This document shows positions 1 to 5,320 of a stretch of 5,777 nucleotides of DNA, piece after piece (the first letter of the stretch is position 1; every line of letters starts with the position of its first letter). Both the position numbers and the translations under genes were made by a program. The notes under the pieces are model-generated. The model made no database searches, was not told where the DNA came from, and saw only the letters and a list, made by a program, of their open reading frames with translations. The stretch lies in contig CAMDER010000115.1 of NCBI GenBank assembly GCA_945896935.1, positions 1 to 5,777 on the forward strand. Reading direction: 5' to 3'. Source of the DNA: Bifidobacterium breve. Lineage in GTDB: Bacteria > Actinomycetota > Acidimicrobiia > Acidimicrobiales > Ilumatobacteraceae.

Positions 1-686
1 ATTCCGACATAGAAACGTTCATCCGTTTCTTCAAATACTTTGACGTCTTGTTTCTGCGAAGTGCCAATTTGATGGCGCCAGACCGTACTTGGACGTTCTT
101 GCTCGTCGTAAGTGACATAGAAAATGAATTGTGAATCAGCACTCCATGCGGTGCCAGCCCATGAAGTGTCTTCAATCTCATCGGAAAGGTCGATACCAGT
201 GCGCAAGTCGCGGATGCGCATTGTGAAGTGTTCGCTGCCGTCGGTATCGCTTGACCAAATCAGTAAGTGCGTGTCGGGGCTGATATCAAATGAACCAAGA
301 GAAAAATACTCATGGCCATCGGCTAGAGCGTTTTCGTCCAAGATGGTTGTTGCAGTTGCAACCTCACGTGAAGTTCCACGACAATGAAAGGGATACTGCA
401 AACCTTCTTCGGTGCGAGTGGCGTACCACCAACCATCTTTGAGGGTCGGCACGCTTTCATCGGTCTCTTGAATTCGCGATTTGATTTCGCTAAAGAGCGT
501 TTCAACTAATTCGGTGTGCGGAGCGAACCATGCTTCGCAATGTTCGTTCTCGGCTTCGAGATAAGCGATGGTGTCAGTGTCGTCGCGGTCGCTTATCCAG
601 TAATACGGATCATCAACGTCGCCGGTGGGGCGACTGAGAAGGTGAGGAACTTTTTTGGCGACTGGGCCGCGAGAGTCAAAAGGCAC
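1..686 (-). CDS. Oligopeptidase B-like S9 serine peptidase, N-terminal part (runs off left edge)
   Basis: The minus strand is open from 686 to the window edge (228 full codons) and reads as the N-terminal region and start of the beta-propeller domain of prolyl-oligopeptidase-family enzymes, closest to oligopeptidase B (PtrB), which cleaves small peptides after basic residues. Recognisable blocks, in order: KKVPHLL near residue 11, DDPYYWISDRDD near 25-36, DGWWYATR then YPFHCRG, the LDEN-LADGHEYFSLGSFDISPD block, FYVTYDE, VWRHQIGT and VFEETDERFYVG. The catalytic alpha/beta-hydrolase domain (Ser-Asp-His) would lie beyond the edge. I chose GTG at 686 because the family usually starts about ten residues before KKVPH, and a TACTCT -10 box lies 6 nt upstream. 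The frame stays open further upstream (GTG 776, ATG 836), but those starts would overlap the divergent ferredoxin. Family assignment is strong; the choice of oligopeptidase B over another S9A member is likely but not proven. Confidence 0.88.
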   Translation of the reverse strand, partial: MPFDSRGPVAKKVPHLLSRPTGDVDDPYYWISDRDDTDTIAYLEAENEHCEAWFAPHTELVETLFSEIKSRIQETDESVPTLKDGWWYATRTEEGLQYPFHCRGTSREVATATTILDENALADGHEYFSLGSFDISPDTHLLIWSSDTDGSEHFTMRIRDLRTGIDLSDEIEDTSWAGTAWSADSQFIFYVTYDEQERPSTVWRHQIGTSQKQDVKVFEETDERFYVG

Positions 687-692
687 GATCCG

Positions 693-698
693 AGAGTA
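693..698 (-). promoter_or_regulatory. Candidate -10 box (TACTCT) for a leaderless peptidase mRNA
   Basis: On the minus strand TACTCT fits the actinobacterial TANNNT -10 consensus. It lies exactly 6 nt before the proposed GTG start at 686, which would put the transcription start on or next to the start codon. No Shine-Dalgarno sequence is visible there. No convincing -35 was found, so this rests on spacing and on the same arrangement at two other genes in the window. Confidence 0.45.
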
Positions 699-730
699 CG
701 CCCGATCAGACGCTTTTGGCGCCCCGCCAT

Positions 731-736
731 TATCGT
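731..736 (+). promoter_or_regulatory. Candidate -10 box (TATCGT) for the ferredoxin gene
   Basis: TATCGT matches TANNNT and ends 8 nt before the ATG at 745, compatible with a leaderless or nearly leaderless transcript. There is no Shine-Dalgarno-like sequence before that ATG. Spacing is looser than at the other leaderless candidates (6 nt), so support is weak. Confidence 0.3.
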
Positions 737-744
737 TCTCGGCG

Positions 745-1014
745 ATGCGAGTGTGGATCGACCAAGACTTATGCACCGGAGACGGCTTGTGTCTCGACCA
801 TTGCCCCGACGCCTTTGTGCAACTTGAAGACGGCATTGCCTACGTCGCCGAGGCTGGCGTGGCCCTCAATGACCCCGGTGGGTCTGGCAGTTTGGCCTGG
901 GTTCCGCTCAAGAGTTACCAGGCGGTGGTCAATGCCGCCGAAGCCTGCCCGGGCGAGTGCATTTTCATCGAACTCCCTGCTCAGGTGCTCGGTGAACTGT
1001 CGGCGAGCGCCTAA
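745..1014 (+). CDS. Small ferredoxin with a C-x2-D-x2-C cluster motif
   Basis: This encodes an 89-aa soluble electron-transfer protein of the small actinobacterial ferredoxin type. The first ligand cluster is C10-x2-D13-x2-C16 and the remote ligand is C68-P69. An Asp at the second ligand position is known from Pyrococcus furiosus ferredoxin, where the cluster interconverts between [3Fe-4S] and [4Fe-4S]; a similar cluster is inferred here. Two further cysteines, C20 (followed by Pro) and C72, are unusual. The frame is open further upstream, with ATG at 655, but that would add 30 residues unlike a ferredoxin and overlap the divergent peptidase; MRVWIDQDLC is the normal family N-terminus, so 745 is chosen. 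The gene precedes sufB in the same direction with a 127-bp gap and may be co-transcribed or simply adjacent. A physical partner cannot be named from sequence. Confidence 0.9.
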   Translation: MRVWIDQDLCTGDGLCLDHCPDAFVQLEDGIAYVAEAGVALNDPGGSGSLAWVPLKSYQAVVNAAEACPGECIFIELPAQVLGELSASA

Positions 1015-1062
1015 AACTGGACGACCAAGAAATCTGCGCCGGGTCTATCAATCGGCGTGGAT

Positions 1063-1090
1063 AATTGTTACTATCGGCGTAGTGTTAATT
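1063..1090 (+). promoter_or_regulatory. Palindromic operator-like site upstream of sufB (copy 1)
   Basis: The site is symmetric about 1076.5. The inner half-sites ACTA (1070-1073) and TAGT (1080-1083) flank a 6-nt spacer, TCGGCG. Outer AATT blocks at 1063-1066 and 1087-1090 share the same centre. The site matches 19 of 28 positions of a palindrome over the sufD promoter (3002-3029). Candidate -10 hexamers, TACTAT (1069-1074) and TAGTGT (1080-1085), fall inside it, so a bound protein would block RNA polymerase. Known SUF regulators are SufR and Rrf2-family proteins; which one binds, if any, cannot be told from sequence. Confidence 0.6.
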
Positions 1091-1129
1091 CAGCTAGAGG
1101 GTTCGTGACCAGCGAATCCTGCGTTCTTT

Positions 1130-1133
1130 GGAG
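1130..1133 (+). promoter_or_regulatory. Shine-Dalgarno site of sufB (GGAG)
   Basis: GGAG lies 8 nt before the sufB ATG, separated by a run of six C residues and AA. It supports ATG 1142 as the start and shows that sufB is translated from a leadered mRNA, unlike sufD. Confidence 0.65.
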
Positions 1134-1141
1134 TCCCCCCA

Positions 1142-2542
1142 ATGACATCATTCGATCTCGATCTCAGTAAGTACTCGCTCGGTTGGAGCGACGACGTTGA
1201 ATACGCGTTCAAGCCCGAAAAGGGTCTGAGCAAGCCAGTCGTCGATCAGATTTCGTGGTGGAAGGGCGAGCCCAAGTGGATGACGCAATTCCGCGAGCGC
1301 AGCTTGAACTTGTTCGAGAAGAAGCCCATGTCGCCGTGGTTCGCCAACAACATGCCCGACATCGACTTCCAAGACATCTTCTATTACCTGCGCCCGGCAA
1401 CTGCACAAGTTGACGAGTGGGACGACCTTCCCGAGCAGATGAAGGCCACCTACGAAAAGTTGGGTATCCCCGAAGCCGAGCGTAAGTACTTGGCCGGAGT
1501 CACCGCACAGTTCGAAAGCGAAGTGGTCTTCCACCGCAACCGCGTTGAACTAGAAGAGCAAGGAATTTTGTTCTGCGACATGGACACCGCGTTGCGCGAA
1601 TATCCCGAATTGGTCAAGCAGTATTTCGGCACAGTTATTCCGCCAGGGGACAACAAGTTCTCGGCGCTCAACAGTGCAGTGTGGTCAGGTGGATCATTCA
1701 TTTATGTTCCGCCGGGCGTCGAATGCGAAATGCCATTGCAGGCGTACTTCCGTATTAACGCTGAAAATGCTGGGCAATTTGAACGCACGCTCATCATCGC
1801 CGATGAAGGTTCGAAGGTGCACTACATCGAAGGTTGTTCAGCTCCGGTGTATACAACTAACTCGCTGCACTCGGCTGTTGTTGAAATCATCGTGAAGCCA
1901 AGCGCTCATGTGACCTACACAACGATTCAGAACTGGTCGCCCAACGTGTACAACTTGGTCACCAAGCGTGCCCGCGTTGAAGCCGAAGGCCACATGGAAT
2001 GGATCGACGGCAACATCGGTTCGAAGCTCACCATGAAGTACCCAAGTGTGTATTTGGTCGGACCAAAAGCAACGGGCGAAGTATTGAGCGTTGCTTACGC
2101 TGGTGCCGGTCAGCATCAAGACGCGGGTGCCAAGATGGTGCACGCTGCTCCCGAGACCACTTCAAAGATTGTGTCGAAATCAATCAGCAAAGACGGCGGA
2201 ATCACGGCGTACCGCGGACTCGTGCGTGTTGACGAAGGTGCATACGGTTGCAAGAGCCACGTGCAGTGTGACGCGCTCATCCTTGATGATCAAAGCGAAA
2301 GCCGCACCTTCCCATACATGGAAGTGGGCGAGAAGGACGCACAGATCGGTCACGAAGCAACCGTGTCAAAGATTGCTGATGAGCAGTTGTTCTACTTGCA
2401 GAGTCGCGGCTTGTCGCAAGAGCAGGCCATGGGCATGATCGTCAACGGTTTCATTGAGCCCGTGACTCGCACCTTGCCAATGGAATACGCCGTCGAGTGG
2501 AGCCGTCTCATCGAACTTCAGATGGAAGGCTCCGTCGGCTGA
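1142..2542 (+). CDS. sufB: SufB, Fe-S cluster assembly scaffold protein
   Basis: This 466-aa protein is the SufB subunit of the cytosolic SufBCD complex, on which [Fe-S] clusters are built before transfer to apoproteins. The whole protein aligns by eye with the family. It has an N-terminal helical region, the VPPGVECEMPLQAYFR block near residue 190-205, EGCSAP with C232 (matching E. coli C254, linked to sulfur acceptance), and the beta-helix core. The C-terminal QCDAL-to-HEAT region carries C376, H404 and E405, with the same 28-residue spacing as the E. coli pair C405 and H433 plus E434. It ends in the conserved MEGSVG. Length is slightly below E. coli SufB (495 aa). There is no intein, unlike in the mycobacterial homologue. 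GGAG lies 8 nt before the ATG. The gene appears to have its own operator-controlled promoter and is separated from sufD by a small cysteine-protein gene. Confidence 0.98.
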   Translation: MTSFDLDLSKYSLGWSDDVEYAFKPEKGLSKPVVDQISWWKGEPKWMTQFRERSLNLFEKKPMSPWFANNMPDIDFQDIFYYLRPATAQVDEWDDLPEQMKATYEKLGIPEAERKYLAGVTAQFESEVVFHRNRVELEEQGILFCDMDTALREYPELVKQYFGTVIPPGDNKFSALNSAVWSGGSFIYVPPGVECEMPLQAYFRINAENAGQFERTLIIADEGSKVHYIEGCSAPVYTTNSLHSAVVEIIVKPSAHVTYTTIQNWSPNVYNLVTKRARVEAEGHMEWIDGNIGSKLTMKYPSVYLVGPKATGEVLSVAYAGAGQHQDAGAKMVHAAPETTSKIVSKSISKDGGITAYRGLVRVDEGAYGCKSHVQCDALILDDQSESRTFPYMEVGEKDAQIGHEATVSKIADEQLFYLQSRGLSQEQAMGMIVNGFIEPVTRTLPMEYAVEWSRLIELQMEGSVG

Positions 2543-2553
2543 GCACTTCGTGT

Positions 2554-2600
2554 TTCTGGTGTTGAATTAGTTGGTAATACCGATGAAAACAACACCAGAA
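2554..2600 (+). repeat. Perfect 11-bp inverted repeat after sufB
   Basis: TTCTGGTGTTG (2554-2564) and its exact reverse complement CAACACCAGAA (2590-2600) flank a 25-nt loop; after one mismatch the outer TG/CA pair (2551-2552 and 2602-2603) would also match. The loop contains the small palindrome GGTAATACC (2573-2581). The repeat begins 11 nt after the sufB stop and ends 10 nt before the -10 box of the next gene. There is no U-tract, so it is not a classical intrinsic terminator. It may stabilise the sufB mRNA 3' end, attenuate read-through, or act as an operator covering the next gene's -35 region. Confidence 0.7.
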
Positions 2601-2610
2601 TCACAACGGG

Positions 2611-2616
2611 TAGATT
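2611..2616 (+). promoter_or_regulatory. Candidate -10 box (TAGATT) for the four-cysteine protein gene
   Basis: TAGATT matches TANNNT and stands exactly 6 nt before the ATG at 2623, the spacing expected for leaderless transcription. No Shine-Dalgarno sequence is present upstream of that ATG. The right arm of the inverted repeat covers the -35 region, where I see no clear consensus hexamer. Confidence 0.5.
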
Positions 2617-2622
2617 GTTCTG

Positions 2623-2976
2623 ATGCCGATGCGTCAAGAGTGCAAGAACTTTGAAAGTCGCACGTATGGCAACGGTGACACTGTTCGTAAATGCAACCTC
2701 GATCTAGCTCCTGACGCCCCGTGGCGTTGTCCCGAAAACTGCCCGGCGTATGCCCGCCGTCCCGACGCCGGCTGGACCTACGGATCTCTCGTGCCGCCTC
2801 GCAACCCGGCCGAACCACCTGGTTTGGACGACGGGTCGGCTGCTGCGGTTTTAGATGAGGCTGAAGACATTTTGAACGCCATTGGTGCCCAGGTTCTGGC
2901 CGAAGTTGAAGCCGAACAGGCAAAACAGAATGCCAAGGGTCTGAGGCGATTCTTTCGTCGTCGACCTAAGGATTGA
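2623..2976 (+). CDS. Four-cysteine small protein of unknown function between sufB and sufD
   Basis: This encodes 117 aa with no domain I can name. The N-terminal 46 residues carry four cysteines in the pattern C7-x16-C24-x11-C36-x3-C40, within CKNFES, VRKCNLDL and WRCPENCPAY; the spacing suggests binding of Zn or an Fe-S cluster. A Pro-rich linker follows (residues 58-67), then a charged, Ala- and Glu-rich stretch likely to be helical (about 72-104), and a basic tail with LRRFFRRR (107-114). No signal peptide or membrane segment is seen. It is probably a real gene: it sits in the same direction between sufB and sufD, has a well-placed -10 box, and its cysteine block looks constrained. ATG 2623 is chosen over ATG 2629 because of the -10 spacing. 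Location suggests a role in cluster assembly or its control, but this is inference only. Confidence 0.8.
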   Translation: MPMRQECKNFESRTYGNGDTVRKCNLDLAPDAPWRCPENCPAYARRPDAGWTYGSLVPPRNPAEPPGLDDGSAAAVLDEAEDILNAIGAQVLAEVEAEQAKQNAKGLRRFFRRRPKD

Positions 2977-3001
2977 GTCACAGACTTCGTCCCTCAGGGT
3001 G

Positions 3002-3029
3002 AATTACTACTACGGCGGTAGTAATATTT
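3002..3029 (+). promoter_or_regulatory. Palindromic operator-like site over the sufD promoter (copy 2)
   Basis: The site is symmetric about 3015.5. Perfect 6-bp arms TACTAC (3008-3013) and GTAGTA (3018-3023) flank GGCG. Extended to 12 bp per arm, 10 of 12 positions pair. It contains the same ACTA-N6-TAGT core and AATT left flank as the site before sufB. It overlaps the -10 box at 3022-3027 and ends 4 nt before the sufD start, a classical repressor position. Confidence 0.65.
3022..3027 (+). promoter_or_regulatory. -10 box (TAATAT) of a leaderless sufD promoter
   Basis: TAATAT is close to the ideal -10 hexamer and is followed by exactly 6 nt before GTG 3034. The predicted transcription start therefore coincides with the start codon. 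No Shine-Dalgarno sequence is present. A consensus -35 is not evident around 2998-3004, which is compatible with an activator- or repressor-tuned promoter. Confidence 0.55.
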
Positions 3030-3033
3030 ATCT

Positions 3034-4209
3034 GTGCCCGTTTTGACCCCCGACTCGGCGCTCAGTCTTGGTGCGACTTGGTCTCAGGTCCGCCGTTCCG
3101 CTCACGAGCGGGCGATTGCAGCTCCTTTCCCCACCATTGATGAAGAGACCTGGCGTTACAGCCGTATTGGCGAACTTGATCTGACGACCTTTGCCATTGC
3201 CGAGACGCCGACCACGATCACTGGTGCGTCAAGCCAAGTCACCGTCACGCAAGTGCCGGCCTCAAGTGCCAGCGTCGATTCTTCGCTCGCAGACTTATTT
3301 GCTCAATCAACAAGCACCGATCTTTTCAACAGTCTCAACTTGGCTCACATGGATGTTGTCGTTGTGTCAGTTGCCCGTGGTGTCGTTGCGTCGCAGCCGA
3401 TCGTGATCACACACACTCTAAACGGTGATGGTTCGGTCTATTTCCCGCGGCTCGTGATTGACGCTGCCGAAAATAGTGAAGTCACAGTGGTTGAACGATT
3501 TATCTCAGATGACGGCGTGCGTTCATTGGTGGTGCCAGTGCTTGATGCTCGCGCTGCGCAGTCGGCACGTGTTCGCTACCTCGCGATTAACGAACTTGGC
3601 GATAAGTCGTGGCAGATTGGCGAACACGACAGTGTCGGCGAACGCGACTCTGACACGTTGTTGGCGACAGTTGCTCTTGGTGGCGATTACGCACGCGTCA
3701 GCACTGCTGCACGTTTGCGTGGTCAAGGCAGCAACACTCGTCAGGTTGCGTTGTATTTCGCTGGCGGAACTCAAATGCATGACTTCCGCACGTTGCAAGA
3801 ACATGCTGCTCCTCGCACCACCAGCGATTTGCTTTTCAAGGGCGCCGTTCAGGACACTGCCAAGAGCGTGTACACCGGCCTCATCAAGATTCATAACAAC
3901 GCCAAGGGTTCAGTGGCCTACCAGACCAACCGCAACCTCACGTTGTCGCATGGTGCCTGGGCCGAAAGTGTTCCGAACCTTGAGATTGAAACTAACGACG
4001 TGAAGTGCAGTCACGCATCAACTGTTGGACCAATTGACGAAGACCAGTTGTTCTACCTCGAGAGCCGTGGCGTCAACCCCGATGTTGCTCAACGCTTAGT
4101 GGTGCTCGGGTTCTTTGATGAAGTGTTGGCTCAGTTGCCCGTTGGCAATTTGGCCGCACCGTTGCGTCAGCGAGTTGCCCAAAAACTTTCGATCGGAGAC
4201 CGCTCATGA
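3034..4209 (+). CDS. sufD: SufD, Fe-S cluster assembly protein
   Basis: This 391-aa protein is the SufD partner of SufB in the SufBCD scaffold complex; SufD is needed for iron acquisition and for assembly on the complex. The N-terminus has the family's PFPTIDEETWRYSRI block (residues about 32-46). The C-terminal half shows KGAVQDTAKSVYTGLIKI and the DVKCSHASTVGPIDEDQLFYLESRG signature (about 322-346), with C325 and H327; H327 corresponds to E. coli SufD H360 at the SufB-SufD interface where clusters form. The start is GTG, chosen for the leaderless -10 spacing and the family-like N-terminus. It overlaps the next gene by ATGA, so the downstream genes probably depend on this promoter. Confidence 0.96.
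   Translation: MPVLTPDSALSLGATWSQVRRSAHERAIAAPFPTIDEETWRYSRIGELDLTTFAIAETPTTITGASSQVTVTQVPASSASVDSSLADLFAQSTSTDLFNSLNLAHMDVVVVSVARGVVASQPIVITHTLNGDGSVYFPRLVIDAAENSEVTVVERFISDDGVRSLVVPVLDARAAQSARVRYLAINELGDKSWQIGEHDSVGERDSDTLLATVALGGDYARVSTAARLRGQGSNTRQVALYFAGGTQMHDFRTLQEHAAPRTTSDLLFKGAVQDTAKSVYTGLIKIHNNAKGSVAYQTNRNLTLSHGAWAESVPNLEIETNDVKCSHASTVGPIDEDQLFYLESRGVNPDVAQRLVVLGFFDEVLAQLPVGNLAAPLRQRVAQKLSIGDRS
4195..4198 (+). promoter_or_regulatory. Shine-Dalgarno site of the Rieske gene (GGAG)
   Basis: GGAG inside the end of sufD lies 7 nt before the ATG at 4206. It supports that start and lets the gene be re-initiated after the sufD stop codon it overlaps. Confidence 0.6.
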
Positions 4210-4529
4210 CCATTGTGTGTCGACTCGACGAAATCGAAGCCGGAACTGCCAAGAAAGTTGTTGTTGACGGCAAGCCTGTTGCGCTTGTTCGTATCGACGA
4301 CGATGTCTATGCAATTAGTGATGTGTGCAGTCATGCCAATGTGTCACTGAGCACCGGTGGCGAAGTGTGGTGCGAAGAGAAGCAACTTGAGTGCCCCAAG
4401 CATGGCAGCGCATTCAGTTTGATTACTGGTCTTCCCAACACTTTCCCAGCAACTCAGCCCGTCGCAGTATTTGATGCACGTGTTGTTGATGGCGCAGTAC
4501 ATGTTTCAGCTAAAGGGTCCGCATCATGA
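4206..4529 (+). CDS. Rieske-type [2Fe-2S] ferredoxin of the suf operon
   Basis: This 107-aa protein is a small soluble Rieske protein like the ferredoxin subunits of aromatic-ring dioxygenases. The cluster ligands are visible: C41-S-H43 in VCSHANV and C63-P-K-H66 in LECPKHGSAF, separated by 19 residues, so Cys2His2 coordination of a [2Fe-2S] cluster is expected. There is no transmembrane anchor or signal, so it is cytosolic. Genes of this type are commonly annotated as dioxygenase ferredoxins in actinobacterial suf operons between sufD and sufC, and no oxygenase gene is present here. A role in supplying electrons to cluster assembly is plausible but inferred. It is coupled by ATGA overlaps to sufD upstream and sufC downstream. 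Confidence 0.93.
   Translation: MTIVCRLDEIEAGTAKKVVVDGKPVALVRIDDDVYAISDVCSHANVSLSTGGEVWCEEKQLECPKHGSAFSLITGLPNTFPATQPVAVFDARVVDGAVHVSAKGSAS
4513..4517 (+). promoter_or_regulatory. Shine-Dalgarno-like site of sufC (AAGGG)
   Basis: AAGGG lies 8 nt before the sufC ATG, within the last codons of the Rieske gene. It is a moderate match and supports start 4526 together with the ATGA overlap. Confidence 0.45.
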
Positions 4530-5320
4530 GTACTCTTGAAATTCGCGATCTTCACGCGTCTGTTGGCAAGAAGAAAATTCTTCACGGTGTGAACCTTTCC
4601 ATTTCTTCAGGTGAAGTGCACGCAGTGATGGGTCCCAACGGCGCGGGGAAGAGCACGCTCTCAGCCGTCGTGATGGGCAAGACCGGTTACACGGTGACAT
4701 CTGGTTCAGTGTTGCTCGACGGTGTCGAAATGCTCGGCATACCAACGTGGAAGCGTGCGTCGGCCGGCCTACACCTCGTGATGCAGTATCCAACCGAAGT
4801 TCCTGGCGTCATGCTCAATGATGTTTTGTCAGAAGCATTGAAGGGTCGTGGCCGCGACGGAGACATTGCTCGTCTTGACACATTGCTCAAGACCGAAGCA
4901 GGACGCATTCACTTTGATGAGAAGTTTCTCGATCGCCCGCTCAACGTTGACTTGTCGGGTGGCGAAAAGAAGCGCAACGAAACTTTGCAGCTGTCGATCT
5001 TGAAGCCACTGTTTGTCATTCTTGACGAACTCGACTCGGGCCTTGACGTTGACGCATTGCGTGACTGTGCTCGTCGCGTCATGGACGCAACAAGTGAAGA
5101 CAGTTTGGGCGCCTTAGTGATCACTCACTACAGCCGCCTTCTCACCGAACTTCGCCCGAGCAAGATTCACATTCTTGTGAAGGGTCAAATCGTCAAAACG
5201 GGTGGACCAGAACTTGCCGATGTTCTTGAACGTGATGGCTACGCGGCTTTCACGCCGGCTGAAGTTGCGGCCGAAGCAGATGCCAAAGACGACCCGATGG
5301 GATTGAATTTGTTTCCATGA
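4526..5320 (+). CDS. sufC: SufC, Fe-S assembly ATPase (ABC type)
   Basis: This 264-aa cytosolic ABC-type ATPase binds SufB and SufD and uses ATP hydrolysis to reshape the scaffold; it is not a transporter. All motifs are intact: Walker A GPNGAGKST (residues 36-44), Q-loop Q87 in VMQYPTEVPG, the SufC-type signature LSGGEKKRNE (143-152), Walker B VILDE with E168, the D-loop SGLDVDAL (171-178), and switch histidine H201 in VITHYSRLL. The signature with KKRNE and the DELDSGLD stretch are typical of SufC rather than transport ATPases. Length is slightly over the usual 250 or so. It overlaps both neighbours by ATGA, so its level is likely tied to SufD and the Rieske protein. Confidence 0.97.
   Translation: MSTLEIRDLHASVGKKKILHGVNLSISSGEVHAVMGPNGAGKSTLSAVVMGKTGYTVTSGSVLLDGVEMLGIPTWKRASAGLHLVMQYPTEVPGVMLNDVLSEALKGRGRDGDIARLDTLLKTEAGRIHFDEKFLDRPLNVDLSGGEKKRNETLQLSILKPLFVILDELDSGLDVDALRDCARRVMDATSEDSLGALVITHYSRLLTELRPSKIHILVKGQIVKTGGPELADVLERDGYAAFTPAEVAAEADAKDDPMGLNLFP

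Noticed and set aside
124..387. An 87-aa plus-strand open frame within the peptidase region.
   Set aside because: It is antisense to a conserved peptidase sequence and its translation has no recognisable features.
655..744. An upstream in-frame ATG would make the ferredoxin 119 aa long.
   Set aside because: The added 30 residues do not look like ferredoxin and are antisense to the conserved start of the peptidase; MRVWIDQDLC at 745 is the normal N-terminus.
687..836. The peptidase frame stays open upstream with possible starts at GTG 776 and ATG 836.
   Set aside because: The extension lacks family similarity and would overlap the start and cluster motif of the divergent ferredoxin; GTG 686 has a well-spaced -10 box.
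1148..1534. A 128-aa minus-strand open frame opposite sufB.
   Set aside because: It is a shadow of the strongly conserved sufB coding sequence, with no start signal or domain.
2554..2600. Rho-independent terminator after sufB.
   Set aside because: The arms are perfect, but the loop is 25 nt and no U-tract follows the right arm, so I list it as an inverted repeat instead.
2991..2999. Small palindrome CCCTCAGGG upstream of sufD.
   Set aside because: The arms are only 4 bp with a 1-nt centre and no second copy was noticed, so it is within chance expectation.
3458..4003. A 181-aa plus-strand open frame within sufD.
   Set aside because: It lies in another frame of a well-recognised sufD and has the low-complexity look of a shifted frame.
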